Notes under the pieces: model-generated
What the model was told of the DNA's origin: nothing
What the model saw: only the letters and a program-made list of their open reading frames with translations
Database searches by the model: none
Part shown: piece after piece, positions 45,780 to 56,023 of the stretch
Layout: each line of letters starts with the position of its first letter
Position numbering within the stretch: position 1 is the first letter of the stretch
NCBI GenBank assembly: GCA_913777615.1
Contig: CAJYTK010000022.1
Span: forward strand, 124,001 to 188,000
Origin: an uncultured Agrobacterium sp.
GTDB lineage: Bacteria > Pseudomonadota > Alphaproteobacteria > Rhizobiales > Rhizobiaceae
Length of the DNA stretch: 64,000 bases
Direction: 5' to 3'
Program-made: the position numbers and the translations under genes

Positions 45780-47321
45780 ATGGCCTTGTCAGCCAGCTTG
45801 TTATTGCGTCAAAATCAGTCACTTGTGATGACTCCGCAACTGATGCAGTCGATCCAGCTGCTTCAGATGACGCATATGGAACTGGTCAACTTCATCGCAC
45901 AGGAAGTCGAAAAAAATCCTCTGCTTGAAATTGCGGCAAATGATAGTGAGTTTGGCGAAACATTCAGCAATGACAATAGGGACGGGACGCCCGTTGCGGA
46001 TGCGATAGAGCCGCCGCACGCGTCGGAAGCGACCGAATGGTATGCCGATGATGCGCCCATTCTCAACGAAGCGCTGGACACCAATTTTGGCAATGTCTTT
46101 CCAGATGACGAAAGCGGACGCAGAGCAGATGCGCCGGAGCTTCTTGGACAGTGGAAGTCTATGCCCGGCGCGGAGGTCGCGGACGACTACGACCTTGATG
46201 ATTTTGTCGCACGTAAGCCGAGCCTGCACGACCACATTGCCCAGCAGGTGCCGTTTTCGATTACCGGCACGACTGACCGCATGACAGCAGACGCCCTTCT
46301 CGATCATCTGGACGAGAGCGGTTATGTCGCGGTCGACGCCATCAGCGATATTACGGATCGCCTTGGCAGATCGGCAAAAGATGTCGAGCGGGTCCTACGC
46401 ATTCTCCAGACCTTCGATCCGCCAGGCGTCTTCGCCCGCACGTTAAGCGAATGTCTGTCCATCCAGCTTCAACAGAAAGACCGTCTGGACCCTGCCATGC
46501 GTGCATTCGTCGGCAATCTGGAACTTCTGGCAAAGCGGGATTTCGTTACGCTGAAGAAGCTGTGTAACGTGGATGAGGATGATCTTCTCGACATGCTGAG
46601 CGAGATCCGCAGTCTCAATCCGCGGCCGGGCGCAGGTTTCGAAACAGGCGCGTGCGAAACCATCATTCCAGACATCATCGTTCATCCATCGAACGATGGT
46701 GGCTGGCTGATCGACCTCAATCCAGAGACGCTGCCGCGTGTCTTGGTCAATCACAGCTATTTCACCGAGGTTTCCAAGTTGAAGCCCCAGGCAGGAGAAG
46801 ACGACGAATTTCTCTCGACGTGCATGCAGACGGCCAACTGGTTGACACGCAGTCTCGACCAGCGGGCGAGGACCATCATGAAGGTGGCTAGCGAAATTGT
46901 GCGCCAGCAGGATGCGTTTCTCCAGCATGGCGTCGATCATCTTCGTCCACTCAATCTGAAGCAGGTTGCCGACGCCATCAAAATGCATGAATCGACGGTG
47001 AGCCGCGTCACGTCGCGAAAATACATGCTGACGCCGAGAGGCGTCTTCGAGCTCAAATATTTCTTCAGCGTTTCGATCGGCTCCTCGGAAGGCGGCGACA
47101 ATCATTCAGCAGAAGCGGTACGACATCGTATCCGTATGATGATTGCCCAGGAGGCCCCGGAGTCCGTTCTCTCCGATGACGATATTGTCGATCAGCTAAA
47201 GAAAAATGGCATTGATCTGGCGCGACGCACGGTCGCAAAATATCGTGAAGCGATGAACATCCCCTCCTCCGTTCAGCGACGTCGGGAGAAAAAAGCCCTT
47301 GCGCGACTGGCGTCGGCTTAA
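45780..47321 (+). CDS. rpoN: RNA polymerase sigma-54 factor
   Basis: A 513-residue sigma factor for nitrogen, C4-dicarboxylate and other activator-dependent promoters. Region I is glutamine-rich (LLLRQNQSLVMTPQLMQSIQ), the core-binding region spans about 100-320, and the C-terminus has the helix-turn-helix (HESTVSRVTSRKYMLTPRG) and the RpoN box, here RRTVAKYREAMNIPSS. ATG 45780 gives the conserved MALSASL start; the in-frame GTG at 45771 is closer to GGGAG and may be used instead. hpf and ptsN follow, the conserved rpoN neighbourhood. Confidence 0.96.
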   Translation: MALSASLLLRQNQSLVMTPQLMQSIQLLQMTHMELVNFIAQEVEKNPLLEIAANDSEFGETFSNDNRDGTPVADAIEPPHASEATEWYADDAPILNEALDTNFGNVFPDDESGRRADAPELLGQWKSMPGAEVADDYDLDDFVARKPSLHDHIAQQVPFSITGTTDRMTADALLDHLDESGYVAVDAISDITDRLGRSAKDVERVLRILQTFDPPGVFARTLSECLSIQLQQKDRLDPAMRAFVGNLELLAKRDFVTLKKLCNVDEDDLLDMLSEIRSLNPRPGAGFETGACETIIPDIIVHPSNDGGWLIDLNPETLPRVLVNHSYFTEVSKLKPQAGEDDEFLSTCMQTANWLTRSLDQRARTIMKVASEIVRQQDAFLQHGVDHLRPLNLKQVADAIKMHESTVSRVTSRKYMLTPRGVFELKYFFSVSIGSSEGGDNHSAEAVRHRIRMMIAQEAPESVLSDDDIVDQLKKNGIDLARRTVAKYREAMNIPSSVQRRREKKALARLASA

Positions 47322-47361
47322 CGCCTTTCTTTTATATTTTACAAACACTTAACATTGACGA

Positions 47362-47390
47362 TTGACTTGCCATACCGACAAGGCTAGAAG
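47362..47390 (+). promoter_or_regulatory. Sigma-70-type promoter for hpf
   Basis: TTGACT (47362-47367), 17 bases, TAGAAG (47385-47390). It would give a leader of about 150 nt that contains a hairpin (CCTCAA with TTGAGG around 47413-47436). Confidence 0.5.
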
Positions 47391-47546
47391 CTCGCCGCAG
47401 ACGAGGCTGGGGCCTCAATGCGGAATTTCGTTGAGGGGGCAGCGGCATTCGGCGGCAAAGACGCGAAAGAGATCGCGAAACGCTTGGATGAGCGCTCAGC
47501 TTGACGTAAGCTGGTACACGCAAATCACTGAAAAAGGAAAAATTCC

Positions 47547-48122
47547 ATGAGTGTGCGTGTATCTGGTAAACATATGGATGTGGGCGAGTCTTTCCGTCAA
47601 AAGATCGAGGACAATATAAGCCAAGCCGTTACCAAATACTTCGATGGGGGGTATTCAGGCCAAGTGACGGTCGCGAAGTCGGGCCAGCTTTTTGCTTCAG
47701 ACTGCAAGATCCACCTCGACACCGGTGTTGTTCTGCACGCGGCAGGACAGGCCAATGATCCGCAGGCCAGCTTCGATGCGGCGGCAGAGCGTATCGAAAA
47801 GCGCCTGCGTCGTTACAAGCGCCGGCTGAAGGATCACCATAACGGTTCATCCGCCAAAGGCATCGATGAGGAAGTCGCCTACAGGGTGATGGACGCGGTT
47901 CCGGATGAGGATGAGGAAATCGCGGAAGATTTCGCCCCGACGATCGTGGCCGAGACTTCCAAACAGATCAAAACCATGACGGTTGCGAGCGCAGTCATGG
48001 CTCTCGATATGACCGACGAGCCAGTTCTGCTGTTCCGCAGCCCGTCGAAAGAACTCAACATCGTCTACCGTCGCCACGATGGAAATATCGGCTGGATCGA
48101 CGCGGCGATGATCAAGAGCTGA
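47547..48122 (+). CDS. hpf: Long-form ribosome hibernation promoting factor
   Basis: A 191-residue protein that dimerises 70S ribosomes in starved cells. The N-terminal ribosome-binding domain (MSVRVSGKHMDVGESFRQKI to about residue 100) is joined by an acidic linker to the C-terminal dimerisation domain (LFRSPSKELNIVYRRHDGNIGWID). This two-domain length marks the long form. The ATG has AAAAAGGAAAAA upstream. It sits between rpoN and ptsN. Confidence 0.95.
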   Translation: MSVRVSGKHMDVGESFRQKIEDNISQAVTKYFDGGYSGQVTVAKSGQLFASDCKIHLDTGVVLHAAGQANDPQASFDAAAERIEKRLRRYKRRLKDHHNGSSAKGIDEEVAYRVMDAVPDEDEEIAEDFAPTIVAETSKQIKTMTVASAVMALDMTDEPVLLFRSPSKELNIVYRRHDGNIGWIDAAMIKS

Positions 48123-48134
48123 AGTCTAGAAGAT

Positions 48135-48161
48135 CCGGGAGACGCTTCACGCGTCTCCCGG
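48135..48161 (+). terminator. Strong hairpin between hpf and ptsN
   Basis: A perfect 11-bp G/C-rich stem (48135-48145 with 48151-48161), 5-base loop TTCAC. There is no T tract after it, so it is more likely an mRNA-stabilising or partial-termination element than a full terminator. Confidence 0.5.
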
Positions 48162-48190
48162 TTCGTCTCGATGGCATGAAGGAAAAAGAA

Positions 48191-48652
48191 ATGGCATTGG
48201 CAGATTTGCTGCACCAGGATGCGATTATTCCCGCACTCAAGGTCAATTCCAAGAAGCAACTCCTTCAGGAACTGGCAGCAAAGGCATCCCGTATCACCGG
48301 GGTTTCCGAGCGGGATATATTCGACGTCATCCTGCAGCGCGAACGGCTTGGCTCCACCGGCGTCGGCCACGGCATTGCCATTCCACATGGAAAGCTCAGC
48401 AGCATCTCCTCCATCACCGGGGTATTCGCACGCCTTGAAACACCCGTCGACTTCGAGGCGCTGGACGACCAGCCGGTCGATCTGGTCTTTCTCCTGCTTG
48501 CCCCCGAAGGCGCTGGCGCCGACCACCTCAAGGCTCTGTCTCGCATCGCGCGCGTCTTGCGCGATACGGAACTGGTGGCGAAGCTTCGTGCGACAGACTC
48601 CGATACCGCGATTTACACCTTTCTTAACCAAGAGCAGGTGAACGCCGCCTGA
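48191..48652 (+). CDS. ptsN: PTS IIA-like nitrogen regulatory protein (EIIA-Ntr)
   Basis: A 153-residue phosphocarrier of the nitrogen phosphotransferase system. The phosphorylated histidine is in GVGHGIAIPHGKL near residue 66; the rest matches the EIIA-Fru/Mtl fold (FDVILQRERLGSTG, DLVFLLLAPE). In rhizobia it links nitrogen and carbon status to potassium, amino-acid transport and two-component systems. ATG 48191 is chosen for its AAGGAAAAAG; an ATG five codons upstream is possible. A bidirectional terminator follows. Confidence 0.95.
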   Translation: MALADLLHQDAIIPALKVNSKKQLLQELAAKASRITGVSERDIFDVILQRERLGSTGVGHGIAIPHGKLSSISSITGVFARLETPVDFEALDDQPVDLVFLLLAPEGAGADHLKALSRIARVLRDTELVAKLRATDSDTAIYTFLNQEQVNAA

Positions 48653-48705
48653 ACGCCGAAATAGGCTTCACGAAAACTGTCGTTCTGGCATTCATACCAT
48701 AGAGC

Positions 48706-48740
48706 AAAGGCCCGGACATCGATAGGATGTCAGGGCCTTT
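48706..48740. terminator. Bidirectional terminator between ptsN and grpE
   Basis: An 8-bp stem (48706-48713 with 48733-48740) extended, past one mismatch, by a 6-bp stem (48715-48720 with 48726-48731), between convergent genes. Confidence 0.8.
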
Positions 48741-48773
48741 GACTTATTCACTCCGATGAAGCGAAGATAATTC

Positions 48774-49409
48774 TCAGGCGTCTTTCTCATTGAAGACGCT
48801 GGTACCGGGTTCGGCACCGGCAGGGGCTTCAGCCTTCGGGCCACCCTTCGCAACGCCGACCATGGCCGGGCGAAGAACGCGGTCGCCAATGGTGAAGCCC
48901 GCCTGCACCACCTGAACGACGGTGTTGTTCGGTACGGTGGTGTTGGGGATTTCGAACATGGCCTGATGAAAATTCGGATCGAATTTTTCGCCTTCGGCCT
49001 CGATCTTCTTCACGCCGTGACGCTCGAGTGCCGACAGCATGGAGCGTTCGGTCATATCGACGCCTTCGATCAAGCCTTTGATATTGGCTTCGGCGCTCGC
49101 CTTCAGCTCTTCCGGGATCGTGTCCAGCGCGCGGCGAAGGTTGTCGGATACGGCCAGCATATCGCGCGCGAATCCAGCGACGGAATAGGCCTTTGCGTCC
49201 TTGACCTCACGTTCTGTGCGACGGCGAAGATTGTCCATCTCAGCCGCCAAACGCAGAAACTTGTCGCGTAGATCGGCATTTTCCGCCTTCAGCACATCGA
49301 TTGGATCGGGTTCTGCCTGCTCAGGCACCGCATTTTCCGCCGTGGTCGCTTCCACTGCATCGTCGGCAGCGCCCGCGTCAGGTCCGGTCTTGTTGGTGTC
49401 ATCAGTCAT
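48774..49409 (-). CDS. grpE: Nucleotide exchange factor GrpE
   Basis: A 211-residue cochaperone that releases ADP from DnaK. After an acidic, disordered N-terminus comes the long dimerising coiled coil ([20 protein letters not shown]) and the beta domain with [13 protein letters not shown] and [20 protein letters not shown], the family signature. Downstream of hrcA on the same strand, 122 bp apart. Confidence 0.96.
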   Translation of the reverse strand: MTDDTNKTGPDAGAADDAVEATTAENAVPEQAEPDPIDVLKAENADLRDKFLRLAAEMDNLRRRTEREVKDAKAYSVAGFARDMLAVSDNLRRALDTIPEELKASAEANIKGLIEGVDMTERSMLSALERHGVKKIEAEGEKFDPNFHQAMFEIPNTTVPNNTVVQVVQAGFTIGDRVLRPAMVGVAKGGPKAEAPAGAEPGTSVFNEKDA

Positions 49410-49531
49410 GACGTTCTCCAGATTATATGTGTCTTATGGCTTGCAAATTGGATTGAGCCCGATATCGAGCTTTGCCATGCAAAAATCAAGGCTTATGGGG
49501 AAAAGGAGCAATTTTTCAATCAACGTCGCGC

Positions 49532-50623
49532 TTAGCGCCGCTTGGTCGAGAGCCGCGCCATGATCTGGGCGGTGTAATCCACCATGGGAACGATCCGCGA
49601 ATAGTTGAGCCGGGTCGGACCAATAACGCCGACAGCACCCACCACCCGGTTCTCGTCGTCCTTGTAGGGCGCGACAATCAACGACGAGCCCGAAAGCGAA
49701 AACAGCTTGTTCTCCGAGCCGATGAAGATTCTGACGCCGGAACCCGTTTCCGCCAGATTGAGAATCTCGATCAGGTTTTCCTTGCGCTCCAGATCGTCAA
49801 AGAGAAGCCGAACGCGATCTATATCCTCTTCGCCAGCCAGTCCTTCGAGAAGATTGGAGCGGCCCCGCACGATGAGACGGCCAAGTTTTCCTTCCTCATT
49901 GTCGCCTGACCAGACGGCAAGCCCTCTCTCGACCAGATCCTGCGCTAGCGTACTCAGTGCGCTTTGAAGCTCATTCTTTTGTCGCGCTATCTGGGAGCGC
50001 AGTTCCGGCAGCGTCTGGCCACCGAGATGCGCATTGATGAAATTGGCAGCCTCCGTCAATTGCGACGAGGTGATGCCGGCAGGCAGTTCGATGATCCGGT
50101 TTTCCACCTGGTTATGGTCACCGACCAGAATCGCGAGCCCTTTCGTGGGCTCGAGCCGGATGAATTCCACATGTTTCAGAACGGCGTCGTTCTTGGCCGT
50201 CAGCACCAGCCCAGCTCCGCGCGACATGCCGGACAGCATGCTGCTCGCTTCGTATAGAAGGCCTTCCAGGGACTGCTCGCGACCCGAAATCGGGCCGATA
50301 TGACGGTCGATATTGGCGCGCTCTGCCTCGGGCAATTCACCCACCTGCATGAAAGCGTCGACGAAGAAGCGCAATCCTGTCTGTGTGGGCAGCCGACCGG
50401 CACTCACATGCGGCGAGTAGATGAGGCCGAGCTCCTCCAGATCGCTCATGACATTGCGCACGGAGGCAGGCGACAGCGACATGGGAAGCAGGCGCGAGAG
50501 ACTGCGCGAACCGAGCGGTTCGCCTGTTTCGAGATAACCTTCCACGATGCGCCTGAAGATTTCTCGCGAACGATCGTCCAGAAGCGCGCCGGGCTCTTTG
50601 CCAATGGGAGGAGTTATGCCCAT
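49532..50623 (-). CDS. hrcA: Heat-inducible transcription repressor HrcA
   Basis: A 363-residue repressor that binds CIRCE operators of chaperone genes. Winged helix at residues 20-75 (IFRRIVEGYLETGEPLGSRS, then LSPASVRNVMSDLEELG), then the YSPHVSAGRLPTQTGLRFFVD block and the effector domain ending GVIGPTRLNYSRIVPMVDY. ATG 50623 is preferred for spacing to GGAAG; the ATG at 50632 is too close to it. I find no CIRCE element in the 164-bp upstream region shared with rph, so it does not seem to repress itself. Confidence 0.94.
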   Translation of the reverse strand: MGITPPIGKEPGALLDDRSREIFRRIVEGYLETGEPLGSRSLSRLLPMSLSPASVRNVMSDLEELGLIYSPHVSAGRLPTQTGLRFFVDAFMQVGELPEAERANIDRHIGPISGREQSLEGLLYEASSMLSGMSRGAGLVLTAKNDAVLKHVEFIRLEPTKGLAILVGDHNQVENRIIELPAGITSSQLTEAANFINAHLGGQTLPELRSQIARQKNELQSALSTLAQDLVERGLAVWSGDNEEGKLGRLIVRGRSNLLEGLAGEEDIDRVRLLFDDLERKENLIEILNLAETGSGVRIFIGSENKLFSLSGSSLIVAPYKDDENRVVGAVGVIGPTRLNYSRIVPMVDYTAQIMARLSTKRR

Positions 50624-50662
50624 GCCGCTCATTCTTCCCGAAGCTGTTTTTGACTGTCCTGA

Positions 50663-50691
50663 ATATAGTCACTCGGTCTTCCAAGTGAAAA
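50663..50691 (-). promoter_or_regulatory. Promoter for hrcA-grpE
   Basis: On the minus strand TTTTCA, 17 bases, CTATAT. The -10 fits the rhizobial consensus well; the -35 is weak. Confidence 0.4.
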
Positions 50692-50787
50692 CGGAAATTC
50701 GGCTCTTCGGCCACCTGTGCCGCTTTTCCTTTGCAAAACCTGCTCCCTGACCTTAGAAGGCGGGCATCACAGACGGAGACAGATCAT

Positions 50788-51504
50788 ATGCGGCCTTCAG
50801 GCAGAAAAACCGACCAGATGCGCAAGGTGTCCTTCGAGCGCAACTTTTCCAAGCATGCCGAAGGATCCTGTCTGGTCAAGTTCGGCGATACGCATGTGCT
50901 GGTGACGGCAAGCCTCGAAGACAAGACGCCACCGTGGCTGCGCAATAGCGGCAAGGGTTGGGTCACCGCAGAATATGGCATGCTGCCACGCTCCACTCAT
51001 GAGCGCATGAAGCGTGAAGCATCGTCCGGCAAGCAGGGTGGCAGGACGCAGGAAATCCAGCGCCTCATCGGTCGGTCGCTACGCGCAGTCGTCGACTTGC
51101 AAGCGCTCGGCGAGCGACAGATCAGCATCGATTGCGATGTCATCCAAGCCGATGGCGGTACCCGCACCGCCTCCATCACCGGTGCCTGGATTGCTCTTCA
51201 CGACTGCCTGAAGTGGATGGAAAGCCGCAACATGCTGAAGGTCGAGAAGGTCCTCAAAGACCATATCGCTGCCATCTCCTGCGGCATCTTCGCCAATCAG
51301 CCGGTGATCGATCTCGACTATCTGGAAGATTCCTCCGCCGAGACGGACGCGAATTTCGTCATCACCGGTTCCGGCGGCATCGTGGAAATTCAAGGGACCG
51401 CGGAAGGCAAGCCTTTCTCGGAAGAAGAGTTCCTGACGCTGCTTGGCCTTGCCAAGGCCGGCTGTGCCGATCTTGTAGAGATGCAGAAGCAGGCGATTGC
51501 CTGA
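50788..51504 (+). CDS. rph: Ribonuclease PH
   Basis: A 238-residue phosphorolytic 3'-5' exoribonuclease that trims tRNA ends. It starts [19 protein letters not shown], with [19 protein letters not shown] near residue 60, [10 protein letters not shown] and the phosphate-site [19 protein letters not shown] near 115, all diagnostic. The ATG at 50788 matches the family start; the frame open to 50731 does not. rdgB begins 14 bp after the stop. Confidence 0.96.
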   Translation: MRPSGRKTDQMRKVSFERNFSKHAEGSCLVKFGDTHVLVTASLEDKTPPWLRNSGKGWVTAEYGMLPRSTHERMKREASSGKQGGRTQEIQRLIGRSLRAVVDLQALGERQISIDCDVIQADGGTRTASITGAWIALHDCLKWMESRNMLKVEKVLKDHIAAISCGIFANQPVIDLDYLEDSSAETDANFVITGSGGIVEIQGTAEGKPFSEEEFLTLLGLAKAGCADLVEMQKQAIA

Positions 51505-51518
51505 ACGGGACGCGAAAC

Positions 51519-52163
51519 ATGCGCAAGCTTGACACCAAAACCATCGTCGTTGCCAGCCACAACAAGGGCAAGATCGCCGAGATCGCCGATCTAATCGGCC
51601 CACTCGGGTTTTCGGCAAAATCGGCAGCCGAATTGAACTTCAAAGAACCCGCCGAAACCGGCACGACTTTCGAAGAAAACGCTGCCATCAAGGCGCTGGC
51701 GTCTGCCACTGCATCCGGCATGCCGGCGCTCTCCGACGACTCCGGTCTGGTGATCGATGCGCTGGACGGCGCGCCGGGCGTCTATACCGCAGACTGGGCT
51801 GAAACCGGCAACGGCACGCGTGACTTTGCCATGGCGATGCAGAAGGTGGAAGACGCGCTTCAGGAGCGTGGAGCGACAAAACCTGATCAACGCACCGGCC
51901 GCTTCGTCAGCGTGCTCTGCCTCGCCTGGCCGGACGGCCATACCGAATTTTTCCGCGGTGAGGTGGAGGGAACGATCGTCTGGCCGCCGCGCGGAATGAG
52001 CGGCTTCGGCTACGATCCGATCTTCCAGCCCAACGGCTATGCGACGAGCTTCGGCGAAATGTCGTCCGATGAGAAGCATGGCTGGCGCCAGGGCGATGCG
52101 ACAGCGCTTTCGCACCGCGCACGCGCTTTCAAGATCTTTGTCGAAACCTGCCTGGAGGCATGA
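51519..52163 (+). CDS. rdgB: XTP/dITP diphosphatase (RdgB/HAM1)
   Basis: A 214-residue house-cleaning pyrophosphatase that removes xanthosine and inosine triphosphates from the nucleotide pool. It starts [16 protein letters not shown], with [34 protein letters not shown] and [10 protein letters not shown], the substrate and Mg2+ sites. GGGA is upstream of the ATG. It overlaps hemW by 4 bp (ATGA). Confidence 0.96.
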   Translation: MRKLDTKTIVVASHNKGKIAEIADLIGPLGFSAKSAAELNFKEPAETGTTFEENAAIKALASATASGMPALSDDSGLVIDALDGAPGVYTADWAETGNGTRDFAMAMQKVEDALQERGATKPDQRTGRFVSVLCLAWPDGHTEFFRGEVEGTIVWPPRGMSGFGYDPIFQPNGYATSFGEMSSDEKHGWRQGDATALSHRARAFKIFVETCLEA

Positions 52164-53386
52164 GCAGCACGATGACCGGGAGCGGCCTTTTTCCTGCGCC
52201 CGGCGCACATCCGTCCGGATATGCGGACCTTCTTCCGGATACGGGTGAACCCGGCTTCGCCATCTATGTTCACTGGCCCTTCTGCGCGGCCAAGTGTCCC
52301 TATTGCGATTTCAACAGCCATGTCCGCCACCAGCCGGTGGATCAGGAGCGGTTCGTTGCCGCCTTCCTTCGTGAAATGGAAACGATGCGGCAGTTGAGCG
52401 GCCCGAAGGTCGTCACCAGCATTTTCATGGGCGGCGGCACGCCGTCGCTGATGGATCCGCAGACGGTCGGCGCAATCCTCGACGGTATCGCCCGCCACTG
52501 GAGTGTGCCGGATGGCATCGAGATCACCATGGAGGCAAACCCCTCCAGCGTCGAGGCAGAGCGTTTCCGTGGTTATCGGGCAGCTGGCGTCAACCGTGTT
52601 TCCATGGGTGTGCAGGCGCTGAATGACCGCGACCTGAAATTCCTTGGACGCCTTCACGATGTCGCGGACGCGCTCAAAGCCATCCGGCTGGCGCGCGAGA
52701 TCTTTCCGCGCATGTCTTTCGATCTTATCTACGCCCGGCCCAATCAGACGGTAGAAGAGTGGGAGAAGGAGCTTGAAGAGGCAATCTCCTATGCCGTCGA
52801 CCACCTGTCGCTTTACCAGTTGACCATCGAGGAAGGGACCGCTTTTTACGGTCTGCATAAGGCAGGCAAGCTGATCGTGCCGGATGGCGAGCAATCGGCA
52901 GTGCTCTATGAAGCAACGCAGGACATTACTGCGCGCCATGGTCTTCCCGCCTACGAGGTCTCCAATCACGCCCGACCGGGTGCGGAAAGCCGCCACAACC
53001 TCACCTATTGGCGCTATGGCGATTATGCAGGCATTGGCCCCGGCGCCCATGGACGCTTGACAAAAGGCGGTGAGAAACTCGCGACCGCCACAGAGCGGCA
53101 TCCTGAAACATGGCTGCAATCTGTGGAGCGCGATGGACACGGCATGGTGGATCAGGAATTGCTGGGGCTTGACGAACAGGCCGACGAGTTGCTGCTCATG
53201 GGATTGCGCCTGCGCGAAGGCGTCGATCTTGCCCGCTGGAGCGCATTTTCCGGTCGCGATCTGGATCCGGACCGCGAGGCCGTTTTACTGGAACACGGTT
53301 TCGTCGAACGTCTTGGAAACTCACGCCTTCGCTGCACACCGTCCGGCATGTTGATCCTGGATTCCGTTGTTGCCGATCTCGCTTGA
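52160..53386 (+). CDS. hemW: Radical SAM heme chaperone HemW
   Basis: A 408-residue cytosolic protein. The radical-SAM cluster motif is [13 protein letters not shown] near residue 45, with the three cysteines but without the extra cysteine that marks true coproporphyrinogen oxidase HemN; so this is the heme-trafficking HemW type. [12 protein letters not shown] and [11 protein letters not shown] follow. Its ATG lies inside the rdgB stop (ATGA). It ends convergently with ubiB. Confidence 0.93.
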   Translation: MSSTMTGSGLFPAPGAHPSGYADLLPDTGEPGFAIYVHWPFCAAKCPYCDFNSHVRHQPVDQERFVAAFLREMETMRQLSGPKVVTSIFMGGGTPSLMDPQTVGAILDGIARHWSVPDGIEITMEANPSSVEAERFRGYRAAGVNRVSMGVQALNDRDLKFLGRLHDVADALKAIRLAREIFPRMSFDLIYARPNQTVEEWEKELEEAISYAVDHLSLYQLTIEEGTAFYGLHKAGKLIVPDGEQSAVLYEATQDITARHGLPAYEVSNHARPGAESRHNLTYWRYGDYAGIGPGAHGRLTKGGEKLATATERHPETWLQSVERDGHGMVDQELLGLDEQADELLLMGLRLREGVDLARWSAFSGRDLDPDREAVLLEHGFVERLGNSRLRCTPSGMLILDSVVADLA

Positions 53387-53400
53387 GGCAGATGCCTCAA
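53383..53400. terminator. Short hairpin at the hemW/ubiB junction
   Basis: A 7-bp stem (53383-53389 with 53394-53400), loop AGAT, overlapping the hemW stop. No T run; possible weak bidirectional terminator. Confidence 0.35.
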
Positions 53401-53433
53401 AGCGTTCATTACGGCAGGACTCCATGGAGCCGA

Positions 53434-55008
53434 TCAGCTGATCCTGTAGGCAATATAAACAAGGGTTGCTGCAATGACCCAAAGCGCCAGACGCCCCCAA
53501 CGGGTGTGACGTGCTTCCGCCTTGCCGATGGCTTCAGCCGTGCGATCATCGAAACGCAGGCCGTTTTCGCTCATATACATCAGTTCGGAATGCAGCTTTT
53601 CGGTCTTGGCGGCAATCTCAGGGGCCGCTTCCGCCAGCTTGATTGCTGCCTTCACGCCGTCCTTCAGATCGGTGACGATACGCTTTGGCCCGAGATTATC
53701 GCGGATCCAGCCGCTGACGACGGGGTCTGCGGCCTTCCACATGTTGAAGCGCGGATTGAGGATACGTGAGACGCCTTCGACGACGACCATGGTCTTTTGC
53801 AGCATGACCAGTTCGGGGCGCGTTTCCATGTCGAAGAGTTCGGTAACCTCGAAGAGCAGCGTCAGCAGCTTGCCCATGGAGATGGTTTCAGCAGGCTGAC
53901 CATGGATCGGCTCGCCAATGGCGCGAATGGCCTGGGCGAAGCTTGCCATATCGTGGTGGGCTGGAACGTAGCCTGCCTCGAAATGCACTTCTGCCACGCG
54001 CATATAGTCGCGGGTGATGAAGCCATAGAGGATTTCCGCCAGGAAGCGACGTTCCTTTTTGCCCAGCCGTCCGGCAATGCCCATGTCGACAGCAACGATG
54101 ATGCCCTTCGGATCGACGAAGAGGTTGCCGGGATGCATGTCAGCGTGGAAGAAGCCGTCGCGCAAGGTGTGGCGCAGGAAGGACTGGATCAGCGTATCAG
54201 CCAAAGCATTCAGATCGTGGCCGGCGGCTTTCAGAGCCTCGGTGTCCGACATCTTGATGCCGTCGATCCATTCCATGGTCACGACATCGCGCCCGGTGCG
54301 CTCCCAATCCACCTCCGGTACCCGGAAGCCCGGATCGCCCTGCGTGTTTTCGGCAAGCTCGGAGAGAGCCGCCGCCTCGAGGCGCAGGTCCATCTCGATC
54401 TTGGTGGTCTGTTCCAGCGTCTTTGTGACTTCGACGGGTCTTAGACGCCGGGCGGAGCGAACGAAACGCTGCTGCAGATCAGCCACCAGATACATGGCTT
54501 CCAGATCGTCCTGGAAGCGTTGGCGGACACCGGGGCGGATAACTTTGACCGCTACATTCTTGCGTCCTGCCGGCGTATCGATGACGGCCGGATGAACCTG
54601 CGCTATCGAGGCGGCGGCTATCGGACCACCAAATTCCACATAGAGCTCAGAGATTGGACGACCGAGAGAGCCTTCGATATTCGCCTTGGCCGCGGCGACC
54701 GGGAAGAAATCCATGCGATCCTGAAGACCCGCCAGATCCTCGGCAAAGTCCGCACCCACAACGTCTGGACGGGTCGCCAAAAACTGTCCCATCTTGACGT
54801 AGGATGGTCCAAGCCGACTGACGGCCTTGGAGAGACGGTCGCTGCGCCCGCTTCTGAGCGCCGTGTTGCGCGCAAGCGGTTTCAGCATGCCTTTGACGAA
54901 TTTGGCGGATGCTGGAAGCCCTTCGGCAGGGAGCGCTAGGACCACACCCTCGCGAACCAGAACCCAGCCAACCTTGGCCAGGCGAAAATATGCACCGAGA
55001 GTGCTCAT
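53434..55008 (-). CDS. ubiB: Ubiquinone biosynthesis kinase-like protein UbiB
   Basis: A 524-residue atypical kinase/ATPase (ABC1/ADCK family) needed for ubiquinone synthesis. The family-specific KxGQ motif is KMGQ at residues 72-75, the lysine strand is NVAVKVIRPGV near 150, and the HADMHPGNLFVD catalytic loop and VAVDMGIAGRL metal loop follow near 290-315. The protein ends in a membrane anchor (WVIAATLVYIAYRIS). It is downstream of ubiE on the same strand with a 35-bp gap. Confidence 0.95.
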   Translation of the reverse strand: MSTLGAYFRLAKVGWVLVREGVVLALPAEGLPASAKFVKGMLKPLARNTALRSGRSDRLSKAVSRLGPSYVKMGQFLATRPDVVGADFAEDLAGLQDRMDFFPVAAAKANIEGSLGRPISELYVEFGGPIAAASIAQVHPAVIDTPAGRKNVAVKVIRPGVRQRFQDDLEAMYLVADLQQRFVRSARRLRPVEVTKTLEQTTKIEMDLRLEAAALSELAENTQGDPGFRVPEVDWERTGRDVVTMEWIDGIKMSDTEALKAAGHDLNALADTLIQSFLRHTLRDGFFHADMHPGNLFVDPKGIIVAVDMGIAGRLGKKERRFLAEILYGFITRDYMRVAEVHFEAGYVPAHHDMASFAQAIRAIGEPIHGQPAETISMGKLLTLLFEVTELFDMETRPELVMLQKTMVVVEGVSRILNPRFNMWKAADPVVSGWIRDNLGPKRIVTDLKDGVKAAIKLAEAAPEIAAKTEKLHSELMYMSENGLRFDDRTAEAIGKAEARHTRWGRLALWVIAATLVYIAYRIS

Positions 55009-55043
55009 GCGGATGCCTTGCTATGTGCCGGAAATGCCATTGA

Positions 55044-55820
55044 TCAGAGTTTCCAGCCAGAATGCAGCGCGGCGATTCCGCCTGTGTAATTGGTGTAGCT
55101 CACCCGAGAAAAACCTGCGGTGCGGATCATGGCGGCAAAATCATCCTGCCTTGGAAACTTGCGGATAGATTCGACCAGATACTGGTAAGGCTCTGCATCG
55201 CCCGTGATCATCTTGCCGAATTGCGGAATGGCGTTGAAGGACCAGGCATCGTAGACCTTGTCCAGGATCGGCATTTCCACTTCGGAAAACTCCAGCACCA
55301 GAAGACGCCCGCCGCGCTTTAGAACCCTATAGGCTTCCGATAGCGCCACATCGATGCGCGGAACGTTGCGGATGCCGAAAGCGATCGTATAGGCGTCGAA
55401 ACTGTTCGCTTCGAAAGGCAGTTCCTCCGCATTGGCCTCCACGAAGGTCAGGTTTTCCGTCAGACCCTTCTTGGCAGCGCGCTCCTCGCCGACGCCGAGC
55501 ATGGAACCGTTGATGTCGAGAACCGTGGCGTGCGCCAAACGATTGGAGGCTTCGACGATGCGGAAAGCGATGTCGCCTGTGCCGCCGGCCACATCGAGCA
55601 CCTTATAGGACGGGTCCTTGCGGGGGGAGAGCGCGCCGATCATCGCATCTTTCCAAACCCGGTGCAGGCCCGCCGACATCACGTCGTTCATGATATCGTA
55701 GCGCTTGGCGACCTTGTGGAAGACATCGTTGACCATGCCCTGCTTCTGGCCCTCATTGACCTGACGGAAGCCATAGGAGGTTTCCATGCCGCCTTGGGCT
55801 GTCGTGCGGGCTTCGGTCAT
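55044..55820 (-). CDS. ubiE: Ubiquinone/menaquinone C-methyltransferase
   Basis: A 258-residue SAM-dependent methyltransferase that C-methylates the ring in ubiquinone synthesis. It shows [18 protein letters not shown], the SAM loop [17 protein letters not shown] near residue 67, and the UbiE signature blocks [20 protein letters not shown] and LEFSEVE. It is divergent from mutM with a 203-bp gap that contains a small hairpin (CCGTGC with GCACGG, about 55854-55878) but no gene. Confidence 0.96.
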   Translation of the reverse strand: MTEARTTAQGGMETSYGFRQVNEGQKQGMVNDVFHKVAKRYDIMNDVMSAGLHRVWKDAMIGALSPRKDPSYKVLDVAGGTGDIAFRIVEASNRLAHATVLDINGSMLGVGEERAAKKGLTENLTFVEANAEELPFEANSFDAYTIAFGIRNVPRIDVALSEAYRVLKRGGRLLVLEFSEVEMPILDKVYDAWSFNAIPQFGKMITGDAEPYQYLVESIRKFPRQDDFAAMIRTAGFSRVSYTNYTGGIAALHSGWKL

Positions 55821-56023
55821 GATCAGTCTCCATTCTTCGATTGCGACTAGAGGGCCGTGCCTCCTTCGAGACGCACGGAGGATACTCTAACTCTTCAAAC
55901 CAACACATAGCGAAAACGCCTCTGCAACGCTATCTGTTGCAACATAGATATGGCCTACGCCATGTATGTGTGCCGTCTATAGACCACAAGGTCACCGTGA
56001 TAAACAGACGTTAAGAGAGTGCC

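Noticed and set aside
50624..50787. CIRCE element upstream of hrcA
   Set aside because: No TTAGCACTC-N9-GAGTGCTAA-like inverted repeat is present between hrcA and rph.
55854..55878. Hairpin CCGTGC/GCACGG between ubiE and mutM
   Set aside because: Only 6 bp with a 13-base loop and no T run; could be chance in a 203-bp divergent region.
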